NCBI RefSeq assembly: GCF_011046895.1
Contig: NZ_CP049250.1
Location: 1,028,501-1,092,500 of the forward strand
DNA from: Rhizobium rhizoryzae
GTDB lineage: Bacteria; Pseudomonadota; Alphaproteobacteria; Rhizobiales; Rhizobiaceae
Direction: 5' to 3'
Length of the DNA: 64,000 nt
Positions 53,783 through 63,480 of the stretch are shown here, piece after piece. The notes under the pieces were generated by a model, which did not search any database, had not been told where the DNA came from, and saw nothing but the letters and a program-made list of their open reading frames with translations. Position 1 is the first letter of the stretch; every line of letters begins with the position of its first letter. Made by a program: the position numbers and the translations under genes.

Positions 53783-54832
53783 CTAGCTTGGCGGGTAGCG
53801 ATGTGTTCCGCCTCGGTAGTCACTCACGGAATAACAGCCGTCGTCAGCCGCCTGAACAGCCTGAGGTCCGAGCACTGCCTTGCCGTGCCCGCCGGGTATG
53901 TCGAGAACGTAAGTCGGCTGGCAGAGGCCGGAGAGATTGCCACGAAGGGCAGCAACGATTTCCTGGCCCCGGGCGATATCCAATCGAAAATGACTGGTGC
54001 CGGGCGCGAGATCCGCGTGATGAAGATAGTAAGGCTTCACCCGCGCCTCAACGAAGGCGCGCATCAAAGCCGCCAGTACATCCGGATCGTCGTTGACGCC
54101 CTTCAGAAGCACGGTCTGGCTGACCATCGCAATCCCGGCATCAATCAATGTTGCGCAGGCAGCGCGCGCCTCATCCGTCATTTCGCGGGGATGGTTGGCA
54201 TGAAGTGCGACATAGACCGCCTTGCCGCTCTGCCGAAGGGCGTCGACCAGATCCTGATTGATGGCTTGCGGATCGACGACGGGAACGCGGGAATGCAATC
54301 GGACGATCTTCACATGTTCAATGGAACGCAGCCTGTTCATGATCTCGGCAAGACGTCTCGGAGAGAGAACCAGCGGGTCTCCGCCCGTCAGAATGACCTC
54401 CCAGATTTCGGTTCGGGAGCGGATATAGTCCAGCGCATCCTGCAATTCTGTCGGTGACAGTGTGCCGTCGCCCGTCGGTCCGACCATTTCGCGACGGAAG
54501 CAAAAGCGGCAATAGACCGGGCAGATATGAACAGCCTTCAGAAGGACACGGTCTGGATAGCGATGTACGATACCTCGCACGGGGCTGTGCGCGCCGTCTC
54601 CGATCGGGTCCGCACGTTCTTCGTTCGTCGTCGTCAGTTCTGCAATATCCGGTATGAACTGCCGGGCAATTGGATCGTCGGGAGCGCCGCGATCAATCAG
54701 GTCGACCACGGTGTGGGTTAAGGCAATCGCATAGCGCTCAGCGACCGCCTGAGCGTCGGCCAGATGCTCCTGCGAGATCAGGTCTGCGTCCAGCAGTTCG
54801 GATGGTGTCTTGAGCGGGCGTGTTGCCATCAT
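53783..54832 (-). CDS. epmB: EF-P beta-lysylation protein EpmB (lysine 2,3-aminomutase family)
   Basis: A 349-residue radical-SAM, PLP-dependent aminomutase that converts alpha-lysine to beta-lysine for modification of EF-P. The Fe-S motif is CPVYCRFCFRRE (CXXXCXXC) near residue 105, with LTGGDPLVLSPRRL and the KPYYLHHADLAPG region later. ATG 54832 overlaps the epmA stop (ATGA, 54829-54832); a second ATG at 54829 is equally possible and the frame to 54856 lies inside epmA. Operon with epmA and near efp, the standard EF-P module. Confidence 0.93.
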   Translation of the reverse strand: MMATRPLKTPSELLDADLISQEHLADAQAVAERYAIALTHTVVDLIDRGAPDDPIARQFIPDIAELTTTNEERADPIGDGAHSPVRGIVHRYPDRVLLKAVHICPVYCRFCFRREMVGPTGDGTLSPTELQDALDYIRSRTEIWEVILTGGDPLVLSPRRLAEIMNRLRSIEHVKIVRLHSRVPVVDPQAINQDLVDALRQSGKAVYVALHANHPREMTDEARAACATLIDAGIAMVSQTVLLKGVNDDPDVLAALMRAFVEARVKPYYLHHADLAPGTSHFRLDIARGQEIVAALRGNLSGLCQPTYVLDIPGGHGKAVLGPQAVQAADDGCYSVSDYRGGTHRYPPS

Positions 54833-55893
54833 CGATAATCCGCGACCGGCGCCCACATGACCTGATCGATCCGGAGCGCACCAGTCGCCAGCATGACGAG
54901 TCGGTCGAAGCCGAGTGCGATGCCGCTTGAGTTGGGCATGATGGCAAGTGCCGCCAGAAAGTCTTCATCGAGCGGATAGGATTCACCGTAAACGCGCATC
55001 TTCTCCGCCATTTCGGCCTCGAAGCGCAGGCGTTGCTCCACCGGATCGGTCAATTCTCCAAAGGCATTGGCGAGTTCGACCCCGCAGGCATAGAGTTCGA
55101 ACCGTTCCGCCACGCGTGGATCGTCGGAAGAAGGTCGCGCCAGAGCGGCCTCGGATACCGGATATCGGTCGAGGATCGTCATCTGTCCGTCTCCCAGATT
55201 TGGTTCGATCTTTTCGACCAGCACACGAGAGTAGAGATCTGTCCATGTATCGTCGTCTGCGTGGCGGATGCCGGCTTTACCTAATTGGTTGGCCAGAGCC
55301 ACTCGGTCCGTCGTCCCGTCTTCACTGATCGTCGCCAGGATGTCGATGTCGGCAAATTTGCGGAATGCATCCGCGACGCTCAGTCTTTCTGCCGGGATGA
55401 ACGGATTGCAGATCATGCCGCGATAGCTGAAAAGTGTTGTGCCCGCCGTCTTGGCTGCGAGTGCAACGAGGTCGGCACAATCGGCCATCAGCTGCGTATA
55501 GTCTTCGCCAACCCGATACCATTCCAGCATCGTGAACTCAGGGTGATGAAGCGGCCCCCGTTCTCGGTTCCGAAAGACATGCGAAAAGCAGCTTATGCGT
55601 CGCTCACCCGCCGCCAGCAACTTCTTGCAGGCGAATTCCGGGGAGGTGTGCAGATGCAAGGGCAGGGCTCGGCCGTCGGTTGTCAAGGCAATCGTCGAAA
55701 AGGCATGCAGATGCGCTTCGTTTCCGGGCGAAACTTGCAGGGTCGCGGTATCGACTTCGAGAAATTCGTTCGCGTCGAAATAGGCGCGGAAGGCCGACTG
55801 GATACGATTACGGCCGACAAGGAAGGGTCTACGATCGGCATGAACATCCGGCCGCCACCAGAACGAGGGCGAAAACGGGCTTTCTTGCGACAC
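54829..55893 (-). CDS. epmA: EF-P lysine lysyltransferase EpmA
   Basis: A 354-residue truncated class II lysyl-tRNA synthetase paralogue that attaches beta-lysine to a lysine of EF-P. It keeps the catalytic core (motif 2: GPLHHPEFTMLEWYR near residue 110; motif 3: GIALGFDRLVMLATG) but lacks the N-terminal anticodon-binding domain. No ATG fits; a GTG at 55893 (VSQESPFSP, AAAGGAAAGC upstream) gives the normal length. Divergent from efp. Confidence 0.92.
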   Translation of the reverse strand: MSQESPFSPSFWWRPDVHADRRPFLVGRNRIQSAFRAYFDANEFLEVDTATLQVSPGNEAHLHAFSTIALTTDGRALPLHLHTSPEFACKKLLAAGERRISCFSHVFRNRERGPLHHPEFTMLEWYRVGEDYTQLMADCADLVALAAKTAGTTLFSYRGMICNPFIPAERLSVADAFRKFADIDILATISEDGTTDRVALANQLGKAGIRHADDDTWTDLYSRVLVEKIEPNLGDGQMTILDRYPVSEAALARPSSDDPRVAERFELYACGVELANAFGELTDPVEQRLRFEAEMAEKMRVYGESYPLDEDFLAALAIMPNSSGIALGFDRLVMLATGALRIDQVMWAPVADYR

Positions 55894-56073
55894 GAGATAG
55901 CTTTCCTTTCCGGCTTTCTTCTTGCGCCTTGACTGCAAAGGCTTCCACTTTCCGCGGATTTGAGGTAGTTGCGCGCCTTGAAGAAAGATCAAGCGTCAAC
56001 GGTCCGTCGGCTGATTGGTCCTCTACGACGCATTCCACGCACTGACAAGCCAAGGCAGTCACAAGGAAACCCT

Positions 56074-56643
56074 ATGGTCAAGATTATCGCCTCCTCCGTC
56101 CGCAAGGGCAATGTTCTCGATGTGGACGGCAAGCTTTACGTCGTTTTGACGGCGCAGAATTTCCATCCCGGCAAGGGCACACCGGTCACCCAGGTGGACA
56201 TGCGCCGTATCGTCGATGGTGTGAAGGTCTCCGAGCGCTGGCGCACGACCGAGCAGGTCGAGCGCGCTTTCGTGGAAGACGTGAACTTCCAGTACCTTTA
56301 TGAGGATGGCGAAGGCTTCCACTTCATGAACCCGGAGAGCTACGATCAGGTTGTCGTCAGCGCCGAGACCATGGGTGACCAGAAGGCCTACCTGCAGGAA
56401 GGCATGACCTGCATCCTGTCCATGCACGAAGGTGTTGCGCTGGCTCTTCAGCTTCCTCGCCATGTAACGTTGGAAATCGTCGAGACCGAGCCGGTCGTCA
56501 AGGGCCAGACGGCTTCGTCTTCCTACAAGCCAGCCATTCTTTCCAACGGTCTCCGGACCCTGGTGCCGCCTCATATCGACGCTGGCACGCGAGTCGTCAT
56601 CGCGACCGAAGACAACTCCTACGTCGAGCGCGCCAAAGATTGA
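56074..56643 (+). CDS. efp: Elongation factor P
   Basis: A 189-residue EF-P that relieves ribosome stalling at polyproline. Three KOW/OB domains; the modified loop is FHPGKGTPV with K34 the expected beta-lysylation site, consistent with epmA and epmB beside it. Start at 56074 ([16 protein letters not shown]) with AAGGAAACCCT; the frame upstream overlaps the epmA promoter region and is rejected. EpmC hydroxylase is not seen here. Confidence 0.96.
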   Translation: MVKIIASSVRKGNVLDVDGKLYVVLTAQNFHPGKGTPVTQVDMRRIVDGVKVSERWRTTEQVERAFVEDVNFQYLYEDGEGFHFMNPESYDQVVVSAETMGDQKAYLQEGMTCILSMHEGVALALQLPRHVTLEIVETEPVVKGQTASSSYKPAILSNGLRTLVPPHIDAGTRVVIATEDNSYVERAKD

Positions 56644-56670
56644 TCCGGCTACGGTCCAACCTTTCCGACA

Positions 56671-56695
56671 AAGCGGGCCTCGGCCCGCTTTTTTT
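56671..56695 (+). terminator. Terminator after efp
   Basis: AAGCGGGC (56671-56678), loop CTCG, GCCCGCTT (56683-56690) and a run of seven T. Confidence 0.85.
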
Positions 56696-56707
56696 ATGGC
56701 CATAAAG

Positions 56708-56741
56708 AAAGCCCCGGATCGAAGGCTCGATCCGGGGCTTT
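56708..56741 (-). terminator. Terminator of the RND efflux operon
   Basis: AAAGCCCCGGATCGA (56708-56722) and TCGATCCGGGGCTTT (56727-56741), a 15-bp perfect stem with loop AGGC, followed on the minus strand by CTTTAT. It sits 29 bp after the outer membrane gene. Confidence 0.85.
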
Positions 56742-56769
56742 GCGGTTACTTGCTCTGCCTAATGGCGGT

Positions 56770-58224
56770 TTACTGCGCCTTTGCAGCCTTGGCTGCTGCA
56801 ACGATCGTTGGGCCCTTCTGGGTGCTGGTGCCCCAAGCGTAACCGCCTCCGAGCGCGACGTTGAGTGCAACATAGTCCTGTGCCTGCTGCTGGATGGCCT
56901 GCGCAAGGCTTGCCTGAGCATTCGACACCTGACGCTGGGCATCCAGAACGTCGAGCAGCGAGGACGCACCATCACGATAGCTGGCTGTCGCAAGCTGAAG
57001 CGCTTCCTGATAGGATTTTACGGTGTTGCGAAGGGCTGCAACCGTACGGCCATCACGCTGCACGGCAGCGAGCGCATTCTCTACTTCCTGAATACCGGTC
57101 AACACTGTCGACTTCCAGGCGAGATAGGCTTCACGCGCCTGCGATTCGGCAGCACTCAGATTCGCACGCAGCTGACCGCCATCGAAGATCGGCAGGTTGA
57201 GCGTGGGACCGAAGGACCAGGAGATACGGTGAGCATCGGAGCCACCGACGAACTTTGTGTAGGCTGGTGTGATGGAGCCGCCAAGGCTGATCGACGGGTA
57301 GAGTTGTGATTCGGCAACGCCGATATTCGCAGTCGCCGCGGCAAGCTGGCGCTCAGCCGCGCGAATATCAGGACGATTGCGAATGAGATCAGCCGGAACC
57401 CCTGCCTGAATATTGAAGCGAGCGACCGGCTGTGCACCGCTACGCTGCAATTCATCGACCAGAGACGACGCAGGCATGCCGAGAAGGGTGGCAATGCGGT
57501 GTGCTGCCTGACGGAACTGGGTCTCGAAGCCGGGGATCTGCGCGATACTCGTGTTGACGAGGCCTTCAGCCTGAACGACATCCAGGCGCGAGGCGGCGCC
57601 AGCCTGAAGCTGAAGCTGTGTGAGATCCAGCGTTTCGCGGCGAGATTTAACGTCTTGCTGCGCCAGTGCGATGCGCTGCTGGAAATAGCGGGCATCGATA
57701 TAGGCGCCAGCGACTGATGAAAGCAGCGAGAGCCGGGCGACATCGACGTTTGCATATGCGGCATCAAGGCTTGCCAGAGCACTTTCCTTGGCACGCCGAT
57801 AGCGACCAAAGAGATCAATGAACCAAGAGGCATCGAGAGAGACTGCCACAGCTGTGGACGGTGGCGACGATACCTGTGTTCCCTTGTAACCCTTGGTACC
57901 GCTGCGCTGCTCTTGTGCGGAGAAGGTCAGGTTCGGCAAGCCGCCGGCAGCGTTCGCGGTCACGCTCGCCTCAGCCTGAGTGATTCGCTCCAGCGCCTGA
58001 AGAACAGACAGGTTCTGATCCAGACCCTTCTGGATGTAACCATCAAGACGGCGGTCGCGGAATGCCGTCCACCACGCTTCCTGGGCAATGTTGCCGTTGC
58101 TGCGGACGCTACCTTCCTTGAACTTTGCTGGAAGTGCGATCTCTGGAGCCTTGTGATCTGGTCCGAGGACGCAGCTGGACAGCAGGAGCATGACAAGAGG
58201 GGCTGCTGCGCGAATGGAGGTCAT
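56770..58224 (-). CDS. Outer membrane efflux channel (NodT/OprM family)
   Basis: A 484-residue TolC-like lipoprotein. The signal ends in a lipobox (LLLSSC, Cys 17), followed by two repeats of the outer membrane efflux domain with long coiled-coil helices (for example IGVAESQLYPSISLGGSITP and YREGASSLLDVLDAQ-like YRDGASSLLDVLDAQRQ). It completes the tripartite pump with the RND and adaptor genes upstream; all on the minus strand, gaps 112 and 39 bp, so one operon. Confidence 0.92.
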   Translation of the reverse strand: MTSIRAAAPLVMLLLSSCVLGPDHKAPEIALPAKFKEGSVRSNGNIAQEAWWTAFRDRRLDGYIQKGLDQNLSVLQALERITQAEASVTANAAGGLPNLTFSAQEQRSGTKGYKGTQVSSPPSTAVAVSLDASWFIDLFGRYRRAKESALASLDAAYANVDVARLSLLSSVAGAYIDARYFQQRIALAQQDVKSRRETLDLTQLQLQAGAASRLDVVQAEGLVNTSIAQIPGFETQFRQAAHRIATLLGMPASSLVDELQRSGAQPVARFNIQAGVPADLIRNRPDIRAAERQLAAATANIGVAESQLYPSISLGGSITPAYTKFVGGSDAHRISWSFGPTLNLPIFDGGQLRANLSAAESQAREAYLAWKSTVLTGIQEVENALAAVQRDGRTVAALRNTVKSYQEALQLATASYRDGASSLLDVLDAQRQVSNAQASLAQAIQQQAQDYVALNVALGGGYAWGTSTQKGPTIVAAAKAAKAQ

Positions 58225-58336
58225 GTGAGCATCCTGGTTTGACGAAATACTTTTAAGCCTCGGGCCTTCGGCTGCGTCTCAGTGTGGAGAAGCAGCCATC
58301 CGTCAGCCTTAATTGTTAACGAAAGGCGGCCAAAGG

Positions 58337-61300
58337 TTAACCCGGGGATTTTTTACCGCCTGAAAGCTTTCGCACCACTACAAAAAACGATGGGACGAAG
58401 AAAATTCCGAGGAGTGTTGCAGAAAGCATACCACCCAGCACCCCGATGCCGATCGAGTTCTGAGCGGCCGAACCCGCGCCGGTCGCGATTGCGAGCGGTA
58501 CAACGCCCAGAATAAAGGCCAGGGACGTCATGATGATTGGCCTCAATCGCAGACGAGCTGCTTCAAGGGTCGCATCGATGATCCCTACGCCTGCCGCCTG
58601 CCGATCCTTTGCGAATTCCACGATCAGGATCGCGTTCTTGGCAGCCAGGCCAATTGTCGTCAGCAGTCCGACCTTGAAGTAGACGTCATTGGACTGACCG
58701 AAGAGCAAAGCTGCTCCTAAGGCTCCCAAGACGCCCACAGGCACGGCCATGATGACCGAGAACGGAATTGACCAGCTTTCGTAGAGAGCAGCGAGGCACA
58801 GGAAGACGATCAGAACCGAGAGCGCGTACAGGAGCGGCGCCTGCGAGCCCGACAGGCGTTCCTGATAGGAGATGCCCTGCCACGCCACAGTGTAGCCGCC
58901 ACCCAGCTGGGACGTCAGCTGTTCCATGGTGTCCATGGCCGTGCCCGAACTTACGCCTGCACCGGCCGAGCCATCCAGCGAGATTGCGCTGACGCCATTG
59001 AAGCGGCTGAGGGTAGGCGCGCCGCTGACCCATTGGGTCTTCATGAAGGAGGAGAAGGGAACCATCTCTCCCTGCGTGTTGCGTGCATACCAGCTGTTGA
59101 TCGAATCAGCCTGCATGCGATACGCCGCATCGCCCTGGACGTAGACGGGTTTCAACTCGTTGTTCAGCGTGAAATCGTTCACATCCCTGCCAGCGAAAAT
59201 CACCGAGAGCATGGAGTTGACCGTAGCGATATCCAGACCCATGGCCCCCATCTTTTCCTGATCGAGCAGGAATTTCAGCTGAGTTTCGGCCGGAGGATTG
59301 TTCGAACGCAGGGCGGATACGTTAGGATTGGAGTTGCCCTGCTGGATAAGTCGGTTGGTCGCCGCAGTTAACGCCTGCGTGCCGGTCTTGCCGCTGTCGA
59401 CCACATACATGGAGAAGCCGCTTGATGTTCCCAGACCCGGAATCGCCGGTGGCTGAAGAGGGAAGACCTGAGCGTCACGCAGAGTGAAGAAGTAACCCAT
59501 TGCGCGCTGCACCACTGAAGATGCAGCCAGCTTGGGGTCTTCGCGCAAGTCGAAGTCTTTCAGCTTTGCGAAGACAATGCCGTAGTTCTGGCCTGAACCG
59601 GTGAATGAGAAGCCAGAGACCGCAAAAACGTCCTGAATGGCATCCTTTTCCTTGTCCAGGTAGTAGCTCTCGATCTTCTTGATGATCTCTTCCGTCCGCG
59701 CCTGCGTGGCGCCATTGGGAAGCTGTATGATCGTCAGCAGAACGCCCTGGTCTTCCTGCGGAAGAAATGAATTGGGCAGACGCGTAAACAACCATCCGCA
59801 GCCACCGATAATGATGGCGAACATCAGCATGACGCGCAGTGGTCGCTTGAGCATGTAGCCGACGGTCGACGTGTAGCCGTTGGTCGTGCGATCGAAGTTC
59901 CGGTTGAACCATCCGGCAATTCCGCGCTTCGGGCCATGGCCTGTCGGCTTGAGGATGGTTGCGCAAAGCGCAGGTGTCAGAACGATCGCCACCAAGGCGG
60001 AGAGCAGCATTGCCGAGACAATGGTGATTGAGAACTGGCGGTAGATGATGCCGGTCGAGCCTCCGAAGAAGGCCATCGGGATGAACACGGCCGTGAGGAC
60101 GAGCGCGATACCGACGATGGCGCCGGTGATCTCGCCCATCGACTTTTCCGTCGCTTCCAGCGGGGACAGCCCCTCGTCGGTCATGATTCGTTCGACGTTC
60201 TCCACCACGACGATCGCATCGTCGACGAGCAGGCCGATTGCCAGAACCATTGCGAACATCGTCAAGGTATTGATCGAGTACCCCGCAAGCGCAAGGATCC
60301 CGAAGGTTCCCAGCAAGACCACCGGCACGGCAATCATCGGAATGAATGTCGCGCGGAGGTTCTGAAGGAAGATCAGGAGCACGACGAAAACGAGGATGAT
60401 GGCTTCGATCAGGGTATGGACAACCTTTTCGATCGAGAGCTGGACGAATGGCGACGTATCATACGGATAGGTGATGATGACGTTTTCTGGCAGTGAAGAT
60501 GCCACGCTGCTCAAGGCGGACTTGACGCGTGCGGCAGTATCCAGTGCATTCGCTCCGGTCGCGAGGTTGACGGCGAAGCCGGTAGCCGGCTTGCCGTTGG
60601 AGCGGGAGTTCGTCGAATAGCTTTCCTGACCGATTTCGATGCGCGCCACATCGCTGAGGCGCACCGTCGCGCCGCCTGTCTCCGTCTTCAAGATGATTGA
60701 CTTGAAGTCGTCCACGGTCTGCAACTGGCTTTGGGCCGTCACAGTAACGCTGATCTGCTGACCCTTTACCACAGGCAGGCCACCTAGAGATCCAACCGAG
60801 ACCTGCTGGTTCTGTGCCTGGATGGCCGCAGTCACGTCAGTCGGAGTCAACTGAAACTTGTTCAGCTTGAATGGATCAAGCCAGATCCGCATCGCATAGC
60901 CGGTGCCGAACACCTGAATGCTACCGACGCCTTCGAGTCTCTTGATCTGATCTTCGATCTGCGTGCTGAAGATGTCACCAAGCTCCACCGGCATGCGCTT
61001 CGAATCGGTCGAGACGAGCGCGCCGACGAGCAGAATGCTGGATGTGGACCGGGTAACCGTGATGCCAGCCGTCTGGACGACATCGGGCAGTTGTGACTGA
61101 ACCAGCTGCAGTTTGTTCTGTACCTGGACCTGAGCAATATCGGGGTCGATGGTATTGCCGAATGTCAGGGTGACGGTTGCAGAACCGGTGCTTGAGGAGG
61201 ATGTCATATAGGTCAGATCATCCAGCCCGGTCATGCCGTCCTCAATGATCGTCGTTACGGACTTTTCAACGGTTTCCGCGCTTGCGCCGGTGTAGGTTGC

Positions 61301-61438
61301 CGAGATGCGAACCGTGGTCGGGGCGATTTCCGGGTATTGTGCAACGGAAAGCGTGGTGATCGCCAATCCACCGCCAAGCATGATGATGATCGCGATGACC
61401 CAAGCAAAGATCGGTCGGCGAATGAAAAATTTGGCCAT
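58337..61438 (-). CDS. RND multidrug efflux transporter (HAE1 family)
   Basis: A 1033-residue inner membrane pump of the AcrB/MexB type. It has the opening MAKFFIRRPIFAWVIAIIIM, the two large periplasmic loops, and the proton-relay pair in GLLVDDAIVVVENVERIM (helix 4). Length and motifs are those of a drug/proton antiporter. The likely operon is adaptor-transporter-channel under the TetR gene; related Agrobacterium systems are AmeABC-like, but substrates cannot be assigned from sequence. Confidence 0.94.
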   Translation of the reverse strand: MAKFFIRRPIFAWVIAIIIMLGGGLAITTLSVAQYPEIAPTTVRISATYTGASAETVEKSVTTIIEDGMTGLDDLTYMTSSSSTGSATVTLTFGNTIDPDIAQVQVQNKLQLVQSQLPDVVQTAGITVTRSTSSILLVGALVSTDSKRMPVELGDIFSTQIEDQIKRLEGVGSIQVFGTGYAMRIWLDPFKLNKFQLTPTDVTAAIQAQNQQVSVGSLGGLPVVKGQQISVTVTAQSQLQTVDDFKSIILKTETGGATVRLSDVARIEIGQESYSTNSRSNGKPATGFAVNLATGANALDTAARVKSALSSVASSLPENVIITYPYDTSPFVQLSIEKVVHTLIEAIILVFVVLLIFLQNLRATFIPMIAVPVVLLGTFGILALAGYSINTLTMFAMVLAIGLLVDDAIVVVENVERIMTDEGLSPLEATEKSMGEITGAIVGIALVLTAVFIPMAFFGGSTGIIYRQFSITIVSAMLLSALVAIVLTPALCATILKPTGHGPKRGIAGWFNRNFDRTTNGYTSTVGYMLKRPLRVMLMFAIIIGGCGWLFTRLPNSFLPQEDQGVLLTIIQLPNGATQARTEEIIKKIESYYLDKEKDAIQDVFAVSGFSFTGSGQNYGIVFAKLKDFDLREDPKLAASSVVQRAMGYFFTLRDAQVFPLQPPAIPGLGTSSGFSMYVVDSGKTGTQALTAATNRLIQQGNSNPNVSALRSNNPPAETQLKFLLDQEKMGAMGLDIATVNSMLSVIFAGRDVNDFTLNNELKPVYVQGDAAYRMQADSINSWYARNTQGEMVPFSSFMKTQWVSGAPTLSRFNGVSAISLDGSAGAGVSSGTAMDTMEQLTSQLGGGYTVAWQGISYQERLSGSQAPLLYALSVLIVFLCLAALYESWSIPFSVIMAVPVGVLGALGAALLFGQSNDVYFKVGLLTTIGLAAKNAILIVEFAKDRQAAGVGIIDATLEAARLRLRPIIMTSLAFILGVVPLAIATGAGSAAQNSIGIGVLGGMLSATLLGIFFVPSFFVVVRKLSGGKKSPG

Positions 61439-61477
61439 TGGTTATTCCTTGACGCCTGACTTTCGTGCCGACTAGCT

Positions 61478-62692
61478 TTAAGGTTTTGCAGGGGAAGCTG
61501 CCGGAGGCTGAGCTGCGGCCTGCTCGACGACGAAGCCGTTTTCATCAAGCTTGGCGTCAACCGGTGCGACCACAGCACCCTCTGCGATCCATTGGAAGCC
61601 ATCGACGATCAGCTTGTCGCCGTCCTTGATATTGCTCGTGACCAGCCAGTTCGTGCCCGAAAGCTGGGTGTTATCGAAAGTGCGCGTTTCGACCTTGTTC
61701 TCGGCGGTGACAAATTTCGCTGTCAGAGAGCCGTTTGCATTACGGTTTGCGGCTCGCTGAGGAATGAGAAAACCATTCTCGTAGCCGACGATGACCGTTG
61801 CGCGAAGGTAAGTGCCCGGCAGGATGAGGTTGTTCGGATTATCGAAGACAGCACGGATCTGGTAGGTTCCGGTTGTCTCGCTGACGGCCATCTCGGCCAT
61901 ATCGAGCTTTCCAGTCTTGTCGTATTTCGTGCCATCTTCCAGTGTAAGCGTTATATCGGCCTCGGTAGGGCTTCCTTTGAGGCGACCGGCCGCAATGGCG
62001 GAGCGCAATTCGAGCAGGTTGGCACTGGAGTCGGTCAAATCGACGTAGATTGGATCGATTCGCCGCAGTGTTGTCAGTGCTGTCGTCTGATTGGCGGTTA
62101 CAATATTGCCGATGCTGACAGTCGAGATGGTCGTCACGCCATCGAAGGGTGCCTTGATTTCGGTATATCCCAGATTGATCTGGGCGCTCTGGAGAGCCGC
62201 TTTTGCCTGCGCAACATCAGCCTGCGCCTGCAGTAGCGTTACCCGGGCATTCTCATATTCGATCTGTGTCGCGCCGCTATTGACCAAGCGTTCATAGCGA
62301 TTGAGGTTGGCTTGAGCACTCGGCACGCTTGCTTCAGCTTTCGCAAGGGCAGCCTTTGCTTCCTCCAGCGAGGCGGCATAGGTGTCATCGTCGATCTTAT
62401 AAAGAACGTCGCCAGCCTTGACCGTGCTTCCTTCCTTGAATTTGATCTGCTCGATCATGCCATTCACGCGCGGGCGAATCTCGGCGGTCTGGAAAGCAAC
62501 GGCCCGACCCGGCAGAACCCGAGTTACAGGCTGTTCTGCCTGTTTCATTGTGACCACACTCACTTTCGAAGGTGGCCTCTGCTGTCCGCCTCCCGCTGCC
62601 TGGTTTGCTCCAGCCTTCTGGTTTCCCTGCTCACTGCAGCCCACGAGTGCGAGTGACAGCATGAGCGGAAGAACGTAACGACGTGTGTTCAT
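61478..62692 (-). CDS. RND efflux periplasmic adaptor (membrane fusion protein)
   Basis: A 404-residue lipoprotein adaptor. The signal ends LSLALVGCSEQ (lipid Cys), then a lipoyl/barrel-sandwich part (GMIEQIKFKEGSTVKAGDVL), an alpha-hairpin and beta-barrel domain (AFDNPNNLILPGTYLRA-like VFDNPNNLILPGTYL). It links the RND pump to the outer membrane channel. ATG 62692 (MNTRRYVLP) is chosen because the upstream frame to 62812 is unconserved. First gene of the operon. Confidence 0.93.
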   Translation of the reverse strand: MNTRRYVLPLMLSLALVGCSEQGNQKAGANQAAGGGQQRPPSKVSVVTMKQAEQPVTRVLPGRAVAFQTAEIRPRVNGMIEQIKFKEGSTVKAGDVLYKIDDDTYAASLEEAKAALAKAEASVPSAQANLNRYERLVNSGATQIEYENARVTLLQAQADVAQAKAALQSAQINLGYTEIKAPFDGVTTISTVSIGNIVTANQTTALTTLRRIDPIYVDLTDSSANLLELRSAIAAGRLKGSPTEADITLTLEDGTKYDKTGKLDMAEMAVSETTGTYQIRAVFDNPNNLILPGTYLRATVIVGYENGFLIPQRAANRNANGSLTAKFVTAENKVETRTFDNTQLSGTNWLVTSNIKDGDKLIVDGFQWIAEGAVVAPVDAKLDENGFVVEQAAAQPPAASPAKP

Positions 62693-62821
62693 GAGGCGGG
62701 ATCCGGTTTCGTGGGGCAATCGGCAATTAGATGCGGGCTTGATAATGGAGCAAGTTCGACGCCAAGCAAGCGAACTGCGCGCGCAAAGGCGCACGATCCG
62801 TGCATTCAACATAGAACGTTA

Positions 62822-62849
62822 AAGTGACGTAATTCACAAATCGTCACTT
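62822..62849. promoter_or_regulatory. Candidate TetR operator
   Basis: AAGTGACG (62822-62829) and its exact inverse CGTCACTT (62842-62849), separated by a 12-bp AT-rich spacer. It overlaps the tetR stop codon and lies about 130 bp upstream of the adaptor start. The shape suits a TetR-dimer site, but a terminator of tetR is an alternative. Confidence 0.45.
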
Positions 62850-63446
62850 AGCAAGTGGATTCTGCAGTGCAATATTCACAAGTTCGACAATTTCATCGCA
62901 TCGAGTTTCGAGCTCTTCCATAGGAGTACGGACGAGGAAGACGGGATGAAGAATGGTCACGAAAGCTGCCGCGACAGCTCTGCTGCGCGCCGGAATGTCC
63001 CGACAATAATAGATATTTGATTCGATGCCGTGCCGTATGAGACCTGCGAACAGTCCTTCGATCATTTCGCCATAGCGCGCGCCGCTGGCCATTTCCGTTT
63101 CGGACAGGATGAGCAGCATCTCAATCATGTAAGGTGCGGTCTTGAAGGCTGCCAGATGCATGGCCATCAACTGGTGCGCAACGCTTCGCAAGCGGTCTGG
63201 TGCAGGCTCCTCCACGTTCAGAGCCTGCAACTGTGCTGCCATATTCTCGATGCTGCGTTGGCAGATAGCATCGGCCAATGCGACCTTTGAGTGAAAATGC
63301 TTGAAGACATTGGCAGGCGACATACCGAGTGCCTGTGCCACGTGCGCGATCGAAGAGCCAGCTATGCCGCGTTCGGTGAACACCCGCTCGGCCATATCCA
63401 GGATTTCAGCTCTTGTGTCCTCAGCTTTTCGTCTTGGTCTACGCAC
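62844..63446 (-). CDS. TetR-family regulator
   Basis: A 200-residue TetR repressor. HTH at about residues 25-50 (IAGSSIAHVAQALGMSPANV, FKHFHSK) and a helical ligand-binding domain. The start is a GTG at 63446 (VRRPRRKAEDTRAEIL); the longer frame to 63839 runs through purC and is rejected. It lies directly upstream of the efflux operon on the same strand, so it probably represses it; ligand unknown. Confidence 0.88.
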   Translation of the reverse strand: MRRPRRKAEDTRAEILDMAERVFTERGIAGSSIAHVAQALGMSPANVFKHFHSKVALADAICQRSIENMAAQLQALNVEEPAPDRLRSVAHQLMAMHLAAFKTAPYMIEMLLILSETEMASGARYGEMIEGLFAGLIRHGIESNIYYCRDIPARSRAVAAAFVTILHPVFLVRTPMEELETRCDEIVELVNIALQNPLAK

Positions 63447-63480
63447 GTGGCCGTTTCTGCCTTTGATTTTCTTTCGACGT

